Notes: generated by a model not told the origin, from the sequence alone. A stretch of DNA of 64,000 nucleotides from Choanephora cucurbitarum (GCA_025331435.1 JAIWNI010000010.1:124001-188000); one strand, 5' to 3'. Positions 22,662 through 35,069 are shown, numbered from the stretch's first letter. Made by a program: numbers and translations.

Positions 22662-23809
22662 ATGGCTTTCCGTTTGATCACCAAGAACGCTACAGCTGGT
22701 AAGTTATCAACATATTTGTATATAATATCAAGCTCATCATCTATATTTTTTCTTTCTCAATAAGCTGCCCTTGCTCGCCCTGCTATGTTGAGCGCTTCCC
22801 GTCAATCTTTGGGTGCTACTGCGTAAGTAGCAAGATGGGAGAGATCAGGCAACATTGAAAGTTACTAACCTCTTTTTTTTTATCTTTATTCTTTTTTTAA
22901 AGTGTTCGTCACTACACCACTCAAAAAGAAGGTACTTATAACAACCACACCTTTCTTGTGTATATATTTTCCTTTATCTCTGACAACACGACAATCACTA
23001 TGACTATTATCACCATTCCTTGCATATCATCACTTTCTACATTCGTGTCTATCAACAACTACATATCCATCCCTTTCTCTCTTTTTTTATTTGTACATTT
23101 CGATGATATAACTAATTGTGTTGATAAATAATAGTTGAACCCAAGGAAAAGGCCAACAGTATCATCAATGCTCTTCCCGGTAACTCTCTTGTTTCCAAGA
23201 CTGGTTACCTTACTTTGGGTACCGGTATTGCCACCTTCATGATCTCCAAGGAAATCTATGTCTTCAACGAAGAAACCTTAGTTTTGGTTGCTTCTACTGG
23301 TCTTCTTGGTCTTTTGCTCAAGTACTTGAGAGAACCCTTCACTAACATGGCCAACGAACACATTGAGCGCATCAAGAACGTCTTGGTTCAAGCTCGTGAT
23401 GACCACAAGACTGCTGTTAAGGAACGCATCAACGAAGTTGGTCAAATGAAGGATTTGGTCGATGTCACCAAGGCTCTCTTTGAACTCTCTCGTGAAACCG
23501 CCAAGTTGGAAGCTGAAGCTTTCACCTTGAAGCAACAAGTTGCTGTTGCCAACGAAGTCAAGGCCACTCTTGACTCTTGGGTTCGTCACGAAGCCAATGT
23601 TCGTGAACGCGAACAAAAGCAATTGGCTGCTCACTTGATTGAAAAGATCAACAAGGACTTGCAAGATCCCAAGATCCAACAACAAATCCTCGAACAAGCC
23701 ATTGTTGATGTTCAAAGTAAGTTCAGTGTGTGATGTCCATTGAGAAAGTGAAAACTGACTTGATTTCAATTTTTTTTTTGTTATTACAGAGATTGCTAAG
23801 ACTCATTAG
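22662..23809 (+). CDS. ATP4: Mitochondrial F1Fo-ATP synthase subunit b (subunit 4)
   Basis: Peripheral stalk subunit anchoring F1 against the membrane a-subunit. The join is 22662-22698, 22765-22822, 22903-22931, 23135-23716 and 23790-23809, giving 241 residues. The presequence (MAFRLITKNATA..LARPAML) is spread over two small exons. The mature part starts VEPKEKANSIINALPGNSLVSKTGYLTLGTG, then two membrane segments (GIATFMISKEIYVFNEETLVLVAST, GLLGLLLKYL). A long charged helix of about 150 residues follows. The last exon is 20 bp (KIAKTH). The 3' half uses a restricted codon set typical of highly expressed genes here. TFIIE-beta starts only 88 bp after the stop, on the same strand. Confidence 0.95.
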
Positions 23810-23897
23810 ATCCGCTTTCTTTAATTTTTTTTTCTTCTCTGTTTTATTATTTCCCTCTTCTTTTTTTTGTTGTCAAATAAAAAAACACACACGCACA

Positions 23898-25026
23898 ATG
23901 TCTTCTTTAAACAGTCAACTACAAAACTTTAAAAAGTCATTCAAGGCAAGCACGGACATTGCTGTCAAGCGTGCTGGTCAAGCAACAGTTCATAAGGACA
24001 GCACAAAGACAAGTTCAGGATCGATATCGAATAACACAAAAGCATCGTTTGAATCGGAATCAAAGAAACGAAAGAGAGCTACAGGTGAGAATGGTTGGTT
24101 CATCTAACTCATCTGACTCATCCCTTGGTATCAGTTTATTCGCAACCTGCCAATACAGGCACAGGTCACCATGCCATGAGTCAACTGTATACAGTGATTC
24201 AATTCTTAAAGGTCTTTGGTTTTTTAAGAGAATCACTTGGTTCTGTTGACTGATCAGTTCAATAGGATAGCGATGCGCCTCAATCAGTCACCAGTATTGT
24301 ATCTCGAACTAAAGTAGATATCACAAAGAACAAGCTTTTATGGGATAAACTAGCCGAGAACGAAAAGATTGAATATGACCCAGTCAACAATACATTTGCC
24401 TACAAGGTAAAATAAGACATAGTACTCGTATTCATCTATTCACCAAAGAATGCAATAGCCTACATATCAAATTAGAAGTAAAGAAGATTTATTGAGTCTG
24501 TTGATCCAGCATAAAGATGAGGGTGGCATGGACTATAAGGACTTGAAGGATTCTTACTCTAAGCTGAGTAGTGCAGTAGAAGAATTGGCTGCATCAGGAC
24601 AAATCTTGGTAGTTAGAAACAAAGATGGAAACCCTCGTGTTTTATTCTATAATGACATTGAATACAATACACCTATTGATTCAGGTAAAAAAGAAAGAAA
24701 GAAAGAAGAAGGATATGACTGACGCATAAACAAAACGCATTAGAATTCAAGCAAATGTGGTCCGAGATTTCTATTCCTGACGAGACTGATTTACCCAAGG
24801 CATTAGAAGCAGCCGGTCTAAAGACGATGGAAGTATTTGAAAAGAAAGTGACATCTGAGGTAATATGCATATCTATCTATCTGTCGAATTCATCTGTTCT
24901 TATATGTGCTCTCTGTAGTCCAAACCAAAGCGATCCAAGACTAGAAACAAGCGTATCAAAATTACCAACACTCACTTGTCTCATATTGATTTATCCAAGG
25001 ACTATGTTCCAGCCAATAAGAAATAA
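23898..25026 (+). CDS. TFA2: Transcription initiation factor TFIIE subunit beta
   Basis: Partner of TFIIE-alpha; helps recruit TFIIH to the RNA polymerase II preinitiation complex. The join is 23898-24084, 24135-24211, 24266-24406, 24459-24684, 24744-24859 and 24919-25026 (284 residues). A Ser/Lys-rich N-terminus carries KKRKRAT. The winged-helix core has LYTVIQFLK, LLWDKLAENEKIEYDPVNNTFAYKPTYQIRSKEDLL and LKDSYSKLSSAVEELAASGQI. The basic end is KPKRSKTRNKRIKITNTHL, the strongly conserved C-terminal motif. The acceptor at 24459 was chosen because the later TTAG acceptor would create an immediate stop and lose the YKPTYQIR signature. Confidence 0.93.
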
Positions 25027-25066
25027 AAATTCTCCTTTTTTTTCGACTTTTTTTTTTCTTAGTTCT

Positions 25067-25491
25067 ATGCAAACTCATCGCAGACGATCGTCCAAGTCCA
25101 TCCTTTTACCACGTATCAACAGCACAACTAATGCCATATCAGGAAGCGGGCAACTGAGTTATGCCAGGAGAATGACAGTGCACGTACCAGAGACTATACC
25201 CGATACAACCTATCTCTATGGTTACGCGTTGCTATGCTTTTCTTTCTGCTTCTTTACATTTTCTATCTATTCAATCATAGCCAGTAAATATATGCCTGAT
25301 ACAGACATCAAGGTATATATTTTTCCAGGGTGAAGGGTTTAATTGTGAATTATATCTGACTGTGATGATAGCTATTGGACTGGATCAAAAAGGATAATTA
25401 TTATTGTCTTTTAATACCATGTACAGCTATTGTATGGATCTATTGGGTACTCTGGAATTGGATGGGCATGAAGTTTTTTCGACATAATTAA
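25067..25491 (+). CDS. PIGY: PIG-Y-like subunit of GPI N-acetylglucosaminyltransferase
   Basis: Small ER membrane subunit of the complex that starts GPI-anchor synthesis (GlcNAc to phosphatidylinositol). The join is 25067-25312 and 25372-25491, 121 residues. The N-terminus is basic and soluble (MQTHRRRSSKSIL). There are two membrane segments, YGYALLCFSFCFFTFSIYSIIA and CLLIPCTAIVWIYWVLWNW. The extreme C-terminus MGMKFFRHN is the diagnostic PIG-Y ending. The gene starts 40 bp after the TFIIE-beta stop; those 40 bp are pyrimidine-rich and end CTTAG just before TTCTATG, so a 5'-UTR splice acceptor there is possible. The second exon was found from splice phase because the unspliced frame ends after 88 codons. 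Confidence 0.88.
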
Positions 25492-25797
25492 AAAAAAAGA
25501 ACCTACATAATCAGAACTTCAAGCAGTGAGGAGGTGGGTGGATAAAGGATTTAATTAAAAAAAAAAGGAGAGCATACGAATATCAAAAGGTATTTTCTCA
25601 ATCTATCTTTTTCTAGTTACCTTTCTTTTTTTTTAAGCTTTTAAACAGAGAATAAAGAATTTTGAATCCTATTGCAACAAATAAATACAAAAGGGGGTGA
25701 CAACAATGTTGTGTGTAGAATGTTTCTCCTATTTTTGGTTATATAGACTGTTGATCGTTTCTTTTTCTTTCCTTTTCTTTCGGTTGTCTAGATCAAA
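25492..25797 (+). promoter_or_regulatory. Promoter/leader of the Iml2/TTC39 gene
   Basis: A 306-bp spacer with poly-A and poly-T tracts, a TTAATTAAAAAA stretch and a pyrimidine-rich leader (TTTCTTTTTCTTTCCTTTTCTTTCGG) just before the start. It holds the 3' end of PIG-Y and the promoter of the next gene. Nothing more specific was seen. Confidence 0.45.
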
Positions 25798-28453
25798 ATG
25801 ACAGTAGCCATTCTTCAAGTAAAAAACGACGATGATATCAACTATGACCTTATGTCTTCAGAAACCAACAGCAGCAACAGTAGTCAACGTTCTAGTGTGA
25901 CAAGTATCGATAGCAATCATGATCATACTGTGCCTCTTGAATTAGGCCTAGTTATTCATGCTCTTCAGATATCTTCTGAGCAAGAAGTTAAAGACCTGAA
26001 ACCCACACAGGTAATAGAAATCAAATCAACCAGACCCGTCCATTCCTCGGACAATATGATTGTCTTGAACAGTGACACCATCAAGCATGTCAGACCATCT
26101 TCTTTGCTTCCTCGAGAACAGGAAATAGCAGGTAAACAGTAGAATAAATAGAGAAAAAGGAAATCGCATCTTAATCAAGAGCTTTAGATGAACCTGTTTC
26201 CAGGGCAATTCATTTGTTATTCAATAATCGATTTATGGAAGCTAAAAAACTGTTTGAAACACATGCAGACACGTAATATATATACAAAAAAAAAAGAACT
26301 CCCTGTTTTGACGTGCTTATATCTTTTGAAAAGGGATCCCTTACATGCTTCTGGCTTAGGTTTTATGAGTTTCTTTAAAGGTAAAGGAAAACAATCAAGA
26401 TCACACTGATAAAAACTAACATGTCTTCTCTAGCTACCATGGTAAGAAAAAAGACAAAAAAAAAAAAGAAACCCCATCCGTTTATTATTTTTAATGTTGA
26501 AGAAGGAAGAATGTTGTTTCTCTTTTTTTTTTGGCAATAATTAGACATTAGATCCAAAATCAATTGAAAATGCAATTCAGATATTGATATCCATTTATAC
26601 TATGGCAACAGCACAGATCAGTCATGCCTCAGGGAATTATATTGGCAGTTCCATCTTCCAATATGTCTCTTCATGCTACCAAAACCTCAAGAGTTCTCGG
26701 GCATCAGCTATTCCTATTCATGCCACACCTGTGAAACCAAAGCTGATTGAGACACACAAGACCCATATCATCTCAAATGGTATTCTAAGGGCTCATGTGA
26801 TAAAGGCAGAAGCCTGTCTTCAGATGGCTATTCTATACCTCTTTCAAGAGAAAATAGCCAGTTATGTTAAATGTGGATTGAATTTAAGGCGAGGTAACGG
26901 CTTTTTTTTATTCTCTTTCGAAAGAACAACATGAATTAACACCTTCTTAAGCATACACAAGCTATAGTATTGTATGGCAAGAATATAAACGTATGGGTCA
27001 GTTGTATAATGAATATATGGATCAAAACACAATTTCTGGTATTCAGTTTGGTATCGGTGCTATCCATCTCATCCTCTCCTCACTCCCTCCCAAAATACTC
27101 TGTATCATCTCTGCTTTCAGTTGGAAACCAGACAGACACTTGGGTTTTGCTCTTTTGAAACTCTGCTTTGAAAACAAACAGTCGCGATCACCCTTGGCTT
27201 CTGCCATGTTACTTGCTTACTATACAACCCTAATCCAGTTCTGCCCTCAACTGCTGGCAGACACCTACACTCAACCTGCCATTGAGACATTACTGGAAGC
27301 ACAAAAGATCTACCCCAATTCATCCATCTTCCTCTACTTTGCCGGGAAGACATCCCGTATCGCCCAAAACCTCAACCTGTCTACCGAATCATTCCTATAT
27401 GCGATCGAAACCAGCAAGAAGGAATGGGCTGAAGTAGAGATCCATCAGGTCAGTCGATTTGAAATGGGTATTAACCAGATGATGCAAAACAACTGGAAGG
27501 AAGCTGTTGGTCTTTTCCATGAGCTCTTTCAAGAAGGATATGGATCGCCTGCTGTGCTTTGTTATCTGACAGGAGCCTGTTTGGACATGCTTGGTCAACG
27601 AACAGAGGCCATCTTGACATTTGCTCAAATACCAGCCCTAGTTCGTCCGTCTGCCCGGAGCTATCATCAGAAGAGCACATCAGGCATGGAATCGTATGTG
27701 TTGCGGAAGGTCGTCTTCTTTCAACAGAGCGGGTATCAAGATATGGACATGACCATGTGTGCATTGGAATACCTGTATCTGATCAATGCTTATCAGTTGA
27801 TGGATATGGCTCAACTGGAACAAAACTTGAGTTTGACGGATTATTCGTTAAGCAAGATCTTGGAGGCAGAAAAATTGGAGTACAGCATTCGTGCCAAAGA
27901 GCTCTTACCAGAGACGCCACCTCCTCAATATGATAATCAGCGTAGTGTGTTATTGTTGATCAAGGCAGCTATTTTGAATGCAATGGGTCGTGCACAAGAG
28001 GCTATTGTTCATCTGAATTGGATTATTGATCATAAGGCGACAATCAAGATAGATTCCTGGGCCTTACCTTTTGCCTATTGGTAAATTCGTTGTGTTTGTA
28101 TATCAGCAGAGAGATACTCACTATGATGAATTAGGGAAGTGGGCTGTACTTCTTGGAGCCTAAACCACAAGACTCGAGCGCAACAGTTTTGGGAGGCCGC
28201 CTTAAGGTTTAAAAAGCATGATTTTGAGTATAGATTAGCCATGGTAAGAAAACAGTTCATAGTCCATTTACAAGACTAAGCAAATTTTGTCCCTTTTTGT
28301 TTACAGCAAATACATTTAGCCATGACACAAGCTTCAAGTATGACTCATACTACAGTGACTAAATTAGACAACAAACTATCCGAATCTCAAGAAGATCAAA
28401 CAGAAGAAGTGGTAAACCAATTAGAGGTTGCTCAAGCCAAATTATCCACTTGA
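25798..28453 (+). CDS. IML2: Iml2/TTC39-family TPR protein
   Basis: Tetratricopeptide outer-surface protein; yeast Iml2 acts with lipid droplets in clearing protein inclusions. There are eight exons: 25798-26131, 26188-26272, 26332-26378, 26434-26441 (8 bp), 26545-26893, 26952-28080, 28135-28243 and 28307-28453, giving 735 residues. After a disordered Ser-rich start comes AIHLLFNNRFMEAKKLFETHADTDPLHASGLGFMSFFKATM, the entry helix pair of the family. It continues with LRAHVIKAEACLQMAILYL, SYSIVWQEYKRM and FGIGAIHLILSSLPPKILCIIS, all highly conserved in TTC39. The C-terminal TPRs include VLLLIKAAILNAMGRAQEAIVHL and KTRAQQFWEAALRF. The 8-bp exon (CTACCATG) is required to join KA-TM-TLDP in phase. 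Confidence 0.9.
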
Positions 28454-28558
28454 GGATATTTTTTTTTCAAAAGAATAATTAAAAAAAGTGTTTATTATAT
28501 TTACAAAAATAAGATAGAGAAGAAATGTTACAAAAGAGAGAGAGAGATGAGATGGTAG

Positions 28559-30003
28559 TTAAGCTTGACAGGTGGATAAATCGATTACTACACCAGTTGA
28601 TTCAACAGGATGTATCCAGGAATCAATGTTCACATAGAGTGTATAAGCCATACAGAGAACACCAAACACAATCAAGATAACATCCCATATTTTAGCCATC
28701 TTGTTGGTAGTGATCTTGAAATGGAACAGACCAGGGAAGATGAAACAAAGAGGCATACAGGCAACAGAACCCACAAGAGACACAAACTTGCTCAAGTTCT
28801 GAGCGCCTACACCAAAACTGATGGCAGCACAACTAAGAGGGATCAATGAACGAACAAAGTTCTTTCCCCATTTGATCTTTGGGCTCTTGGTACCAGAACG
28901 CTTGCCAAACACGTATTCTTCAATGATCGTGAGGGGAGGGTATAACATGAAGGGACAACTGAAAATCATGGCAATAGCGTAGAGCAATTGGACTGTTGTA
29001 GATAATGGTACACGAGGGAGATTGGCAACCACACTGGCTTGAGTAACATCACCATAAGCAACATAGCCAATAGTGCCAATCAATGTAAAGACAACAGCAC
29101 AGATAAGCATGCCTAGGTTCAAGACAAGAGGGAATTTTTTGGGGTCTTTCATACCATTGACAATAGGCAAGACTATCATAAGAGTGAGTCAAAGGAATAC
29201 AAAAGAAAAGCATAGCAATCAACTTACCCATGCCAATGCCTTCATAAGAAAAGATGGCAGTACCGATCATTAGACCAAATGAGCTCTGGTTGACCATGAT
29301 GAGGTTCTTGCCGATACCGTGATCATGAATTTGAGCAGAAGAAAAGTAGAGAACACAGATAAGACCAAAGGCAATAAAGACATCACCAATAATAGCAGTA
29401 GGTGATAGCTTAGCAATCTTTCTAACCCAACACAGGGGAATGATGGCAGCCAAAATGATCCAGATATAGTATTTGGGAGCAAATGGACTGTTACAGTTAT
29501 TGATAGTATCGACCACAATGCCAATATTCTCAGAAATGAAGATCAAGTAAGAACAGACAAAACCAATTTGTGATATACATAAAAAGAACTGGATCAAATG
29601 TTTCAAGTAAGGACCATAGAGATGTTGAGCAACATCTCCATAGGAACCACCAATGGACTGTTGAGCCTTGACAAGAATCTGGAAGGCTATACAACAAATG
29701 ATAGCCAATACGACCATTAGAACGATAGACAACACTAGACCACCACTTAAGAAACTAAAATCAAACAAGTCAATATATGAGGTCGCATTAGGTCGAATCT
29801 ACTTACGATCCAGGTAAGAAAATGACACCAGTGCCAATAAATGCCTTGAGTAACATAAACAATGCTTTTCCAGGAGAAGCAGTGCCTTCAGGAACATGCT
29901 CTATTTGTTCTTCTGCTAAAGAAGATTCATAATGCTCTTCTTGATGGTATTTTTCATGAATACCAGTCTGAGGACCAGCCAATTCTTTTTCAGACTGATT
30001 CAT
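28559..30003 (-). CDS. AAAP-family amino-acid permease (vacuolar Avt3/Avt4 type)
   Basis: Proton-coupled amino-acid transporter, probably exporting neutral amino acids from the vacuole. The join is 29807-30003, 29228-29754 and 28559-29172 (445 residues). After a 45-residue hydrophilic tail it has KALFMLLKAFIGTGVIFLPGSFLSGG, the signature first membrane segment of this family. About ten further spans follow, with GSYGDVAQHLYGPYLKHLIQ, FIAFGLICVLYF, GTAIFSYEGIGMVLPIVNGMKDPKKF and a PFMLYPPLTIIEEYVFG loop. Avt3/Avt4 proteins usually have a longer N-terminus, so this is a compact member. It is convergent with the Iml2 gene (105 bp between stops). Substrates are inferred. Confidence 0.9.
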
Positions 30004-32894
30004 AAGTATAATGTTAAGATAAATGAAATAAAGAAGAGAGAAAAAAAAGCGAAAAAAAATCAAACCTTATAAACATTTTGACAAGTATCGCCCAACTGGT
30101 ATAAATTTTATAATCCCAGGTTTCCAATGAAAGGTCACTTTAAAAAGTTTTTTTGATTGTGCAACGGAATCTGGCGTTTAAGGGAATTTTCGAACTGATT
30201 GGTTCAAATGAAAAAAAATCAGTAACTTGTCAGTAAAGTCGGTAGATCAATGTTGTTATCAATTGACAAGATAAACGGGAAAAAAAAGGGACGTATCTTT
30301 TTGTTTAGGAAGAGATAGCCTACCATTTGATAGGTTTGGGCAGCAATCAAGGTGATGGTCATCTCTTGTACTAGAAGCAGCACTCGTTGACTATTCAGGT
30401 TCTGTTGTCTATTGGTAACCACTAGAATCTCACTCTTCTATTTTCCCCACCTTCCGCAAAATGAGCGTGTGAAAAATAGGTTTACCGCTCCATTCAGCCT
30501 TGTAAATCGTAGGACTGTAACTTTGTGAATCCACTTGTTCAGATTGAGTTCATAGTAAAGGCGAGCTATAGTTCCTTGTTTCTAAACTGGCCTAATATTG
30601 CTTTCAAGCCACATAGTACATGCTGACAACTGAGAAGCAATGAAAGCAGTTCTAAATGTCAACAATGGCCTATCCAAAAAGAAAAAGAAAAAGAAGAAAT
30701 GTGGATAAAGTGGTGTACGGGTGTCTCAAATTACCCGCTGTCTTCAACGCATCTGTATAAGAAACTACCTATCTATCCATATACTAAGTACTACACTATC
30801 CAAATGAATCCTCAACGATTTGGAACATATGGTAACTGAAAGTCTCTAGACAGTAGAACAGTCGCTTGATTTCAGTTAACAGTAAGGTTTAATTTAAGAG
30901 CAGCAATCTTTCAGAATGAAAATCAATTTGAGCGCTTAAAAGAAATATCATTTGGTTCAAGAGTTATATTATAGATGAGCAAGCATCTCTCAAGAATATT
31001 CACTACTTTGTAAGTAGAGCGGTTGCTGCATTATCTTTGTCTAGACTACACTTATTGTTCAAATGAATTTTCAATAACTTTGCTACATTAGAGTATATGA
31101 TCAACACTTTTTGTCAAAGAAGAAGAGGATCTGAGACTTATAGCCAAGTAGTCTAAGCGAAACAACGCCAGTTTCTTTTCTTTGTTTTTCACTGATTTCT
31201 CCAAGAGTGTAATATATTTTCATTATCGTGTATATCTTCTAGAAGTATCTCAGCTATAGCCAAGTACGCCTTATGCTCCAATAAAAAAAAGGCTGATTTT
31301 CTTACAAGCCAAAAAAAAAAAAGCCAGAATGTTCTATCCTTTTGTTGTATGCGATCAGTTTTTCATTTTGATGCTTGGTGTTACCTGAATGAAACTTTAA
31401 TCGTCCTTTCTTTTTTTTAAGGTTTCAAACTCGATTATCTTTTTTTTTACATCATAATCTCTGATTTCATTCAGCTGTGAATGCTTTCCTTACTGTGTGG
31501 AACTAGACTATTATATGGTCAATAGACAGTCAGCAATAAAGAGGCATATTGCTTGTGAACAGATAGCATCTCAGAGTGAGAAACTGAATAGTAGCAGACA
31601 ACTTGTCTTTGTCAAATGTTTATTTAATTTAATTAAGGCCTATGTAATACATTAAATCCCTCTTATTTCTTTGTGACTATCATCATTTCTATAAAAAGAG
31701 CAAATCATCAGCATTGTCTCAAGCAGGCGCGTGTGACTGTATAGCCTGATTGGTCATTTGATGAACTGCAATATTCCTTATTGAGTATTCATGCAATGAA
31801 TTCTGTTTGTTCATTTAGAAATCACCTGCTAAAAATAATTTTTTTTTGTTATAAAAAGGACGATAGAAGTGCCATCCTTTCTAGTTTGAGATTACAACTT
31901 TTCTTCTTTTTCTTTTCCTTATCTTACTTTTGTTCCCTCCCTACCTTCTCTCGCTCGCTGTGCTCAAAAGTCACAACTTGGTATGGTTCCTATTACCTAG
32001 CAAAAACATATATATCTGAAGGCCGTAGCAATCCTGCTATGTGTGCACTGTGTGTATTTCACTCTCTCTCTCTTTTTAACAACAGACTACTGCTTTCTTG
32101 GGTCTTATCTTGGTATCAAAATGACCTCTCTGTCTCTCTCTCTCTCTCAACAACTCAAGAATGACATAACTTCCTTTTTTTGGGGGAATTGATAAGTGAA
32201 TACTCACATTATTCCGAACTCATGCGAAAACATATTCTCTCTACAAGCAGGTTTCCGTTACTAGGCATATTTGTTATCAAGAACTGATTCTGGTTAAAAT
32301 GTGGTGTAAGGCAACAAAACTCTCCGTTCCTATTTCCTTACTTAACCGTATCTCCTTTCATTCCAGTTGAACTATTTTCGGCAGCAAACTATTTTCATTT
32401 TAGGGAGTTTTTGATTGCTTTCAGCATTCATTTCTGACCTTTATAGGGTTTTCTTTTTCTTTCTTTAGGGAGAATCCTTCTCTTTATTGTGTTGTGTGTG
32501 CCTCGTTGTCTCTAAGTTTGGAGAGTGTCCTTCTGTTTGGGGAATCCTTTTTCTTTTGGAGAGTGTCCTTTTTCTTTTGGCTTGGATAGTTTTGGGGTCG
32601 TAAATATTTATTTTATGGTTTTCAAGGTTATTTTTTCTTTTTGGAAATTCGACATTGGAGATTTTTTTCTTTTTTTACTTTTTGATGGTTTACCCGGGCA
32701 ACAAAGAAAATGTAGTCAACGAGATAAACACAAGTTGACATGAACCTGCTTTTCATCTTCTATTGGCTATGAGTGCTTTTTTTTATTCTTTTTTCACTAG
32801 ATAGCAAAGTCAAGCAACAACCACTAGTTAGAAATTATTTAATCTTTTTTTGTAAATAAACTAAACCCCCTTTTGCCATCTACCGCACTAACTT
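30004..32894. other. 2.9-kb intergenic region without a supported gene
   Basis: Stops occur in all frames and no spliced exon was convincing. Features seen: CT-rich tracts at about 31895-31965 and 32060-32150 that look like promoter DNA, a TC microsatellite at about 32130-32150, and a small internal duplication of TTTGGAGAGTGTCCTTCT and TTTGGGGAATCCTT-type words at 32517-32580. The minus-strand frame 30219-30422 has no motif. Confidence 0.5.
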
Positions 32895-33868
32895 TTAGTT
32901 ATTTATAAATTGTGTGACTGAGCTCAATACAGTGTCTGGCTTTTCTGCATGAACTATATTCACTCAAGAGTCAGTCATATTCACACTGATATCTTCAATA
33001 TCGCTTACCCCAATGTCCAGCCTGTTCTACTACTTCTAAACGAGATTGAGGGAAGAGCTGATTAATCCATTCAGACTGTTCTTCAAGAGGAATACGATAA
33101 GGACTCTTTCCTCCTGCAATAAACAGGGTTGGCTTAGGATAGGAAAGATGGCTGGGAATATCGAATGCGCCTATAGAAGGTAATGATCTACCTAGAATCT
33201 CATAGGGAACACGGAACTGAAACACATTGTTGTCTGAGCGTCTTAGGTTTGTCAAGAGAAACATACGAATACCAACGTTGGATTCATATTTAGCCAGAAT
33301 TTTGTCTGCTTCACTCTGCTTTGAGACATTTGCAGCCTCAATCTCCTTCATTGCATCCACATAAGTAGCGAAATTGCGTGAGAGTGTCATGGCAACAGGT
33401 GGCATATCAACTACGACTAATTTGGAAACCATCTCAGGGTGTTGAAGGGCAGTAGCCATGACTGCCTTACCACCCATTGAATGTCCAAGTAAGATAGGTG
33501 CCTTTAGATTATGTTTTGAGATAAATTCAACTAAATCTGTTGTCATGGCTTCATAGGTATGTTCTTCGGAGTGAGGACTATCACCGTGGTTACGAAGATC
33601 CTTTTTAATAATCCATATTAGATAACTATTTTTTTTTCATTTCCATTTTTATACACTTTACAATCGTATACACGTCTCGGCTTAAACGGCTACTGAAGGC
33701 TTTGGCAAGCGAACTCCAGTTTTTCTTTGAACCAAATAGCCCGTGACAGATAAGAAGTGGAGAATCTTGAGAAGGTTTAATGGCATGTTTATCAAAGGAT
33801 AATTCAACTGCCTTTGTACTGTATGCCCTATAAGTCAGCAAGGGCTTCAATCGAATAGACCGTAACAT
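32895..33868 (-). CDS. ABHD11-like alpha/beta hydrolase
   Basis: Serine hydrolase of the ABHD11/Imo32 group, normally mitochondrial. The join is 33662-33868, 33009-33600 and 32895-32953 (285 residues). The start at 33868 gives MLRSIRLKPLLTYRAYSTKA, a good presequence; an upstream in-frame ATG exists but adds only low-complexity residues. The oxyanion region is LLICHGLFGSKKNWSSLAKAFSS, then DLRNHGDS. The nucleophile elbow is GHSMGGK. The Asp region is KPTLFIAGGKSPY, and the catalytic His is in VEQAGHWVHAEKPD. The His loop is split by the last intron (32954-33008), which leaves a 59-bp final exon. Start, triad and length fit the family. Confidence 0.9.
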
Positions 33869-34160
33869 GAAAGAAAAATTAAGAAAATAATAAAAAGAAA
33901 TAATAGACACGTTGGAAAAAAATTTCTTTAAATTTAGGTTGTACCAAAAATAATGATTCGAAGCACGATAAAAATGGAAATAATAGATCAGAAAGAAGGG
34001 AATAAATAGATATATAAAGACAAAAGAGATGCGGAGATTGAAAAGTAGGGCTTGTTATTATACACAAAAGAGTCAATTTTTTTTTAAAGCTAAAATAGAA
34101 TATCTGTACATTGTAAATTAATTACTACAAAGGAAAGACCAGAAAAACTGTTGTTTTCCC

Positions 34161-35069
34161 TCAACTTGTTGGTTTTAATTTCTTGAGATTTGAGTGTGAT
34201 TTTGGCAATTTGGATGACCTCCTTGAAGAACTGATATCTTTCCAGACAAAACAAGAATTGCCAGCAATATGCGTCTTGGGTTTTCTTCCTCTCTTCTTAC
34301 GTGGCATCTGTAGGACCATATCCATATTTGAACTGGTAAAGGCTGCCATCGATCCACCCATCGCAAAGTCATTGGTTTGTTTGGCCTGTTCCTGTTGGCT
34401 ACCTGAATCAGTCGAGAGTGACTCTTTGTCTTCTTCTAATGCATTGTTCTTGACATCCCAGACAGTAGGTGTCAAGAAGGTCCAGCCACCTTCAAGTGCA
34501 GGTTCTCTCAGGTTGGGTGGTCGACCTCGTCTGCGCTTTAAAATAGGCTGTCCAGACTCAGTCAGGATGATCTGTGTGGAAGGAGGCAATGATTCTACCA
34601 TAGGTGAAGGAGACCTTGATTGATCTGATGGCTGAACAGGATCATATGAAGGCGGAGGAGAAGAGAGTGCGTATTCATGATAAGGTTTCTGAACTTGAAG
34701 TGTTGGGCTTTTTGTCCATAATGTACTGAACGAAGGCTTTGGTGAGAGAGAGCCAGTAGATGATATAGAAGGGTGTCTTAACCTTCGAGGTGGATCGTCT
34801 CCTTGAAGAGGAGGCAGTGAACTGTTATGCTGGGGTATTGAGAGTATAGAGGGTGAAGGTAAAGGCGAGAGAGGGGAATGAAGGAAACTCGAGTTGGGTG
34901 ATGAAGCATATGAATCAATGGGCGATAGAATAGGAGATAAATGGTATTTATTAGGTGAACAGCTGGGAGTTTGTTCTTCATCTATCACGATAATAGGTGG
35001 TGGCGGAGAAGGTGGTCCAGTGAGCAAGGTGGATATGGAGGGTAAATTAGGGTGGCGATGTTTATTCAT
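34161..35069 (-). CDS. AT-hook protein, Pro/Ser-rich (function unknown)
   Basis: A single open frame of 302 residues. The first 170 residues are disordered, rich in Pro and Ser with many SP/SPLSPLPSP steps (possible kinase targets) and an acidic IIVIDEEQT patch. The second half has two AT-hook-like cores, KRRRGRPPNL at about residue 180 and RKKRGRKPKT at about residue 258. Each is followed by a conserved-looking aromatic stretch (LEGGWTFLTPTVWDV and AGNSCFVWKDI). Minor-groove binding of AT-rich DNA is likely; a chromatin or transcription role is inference. The tail is basic. I do not recognise an established family. Confidence 0.75.
   Translation of the reverse strand: MNKHRHPNLPSISTLLTGPPSPPPPIIVIDEEQTPSCSPNKYHLSPILSPIDSYASSPNSSFLHSPLSPLPSPSILSIPQHNSSLPPLQGDDPPRRLRHPSISSTGSLSPKPSFSTLWTKSPTLQVQKPYHEYALSSPPPSYDPVQPSDQSRSPSPMVESLPPSTQIILTESGQPILKRRRGRPPNLREPALEGGWTFLTPTVWDVKNNALEEDKESLSTDSGSQQEQAKQTNDFAMGGSMAAFTSSNMDMVLQMPRKKRGRKPKTHIAGNSCFVWKDISSSRRSSKLPKSHSNLKKLKPTS

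Noticed and set aside
23278..23769. 163-codon minus-strand frame across ATP4
   Set aside because: Antisense shadow of the strongly biased ATP4 exon.
31781..32164. 127-codon plus-strand frame
   Set aside because: Runs through poly-T and TC microsatellites; no conserved residues.
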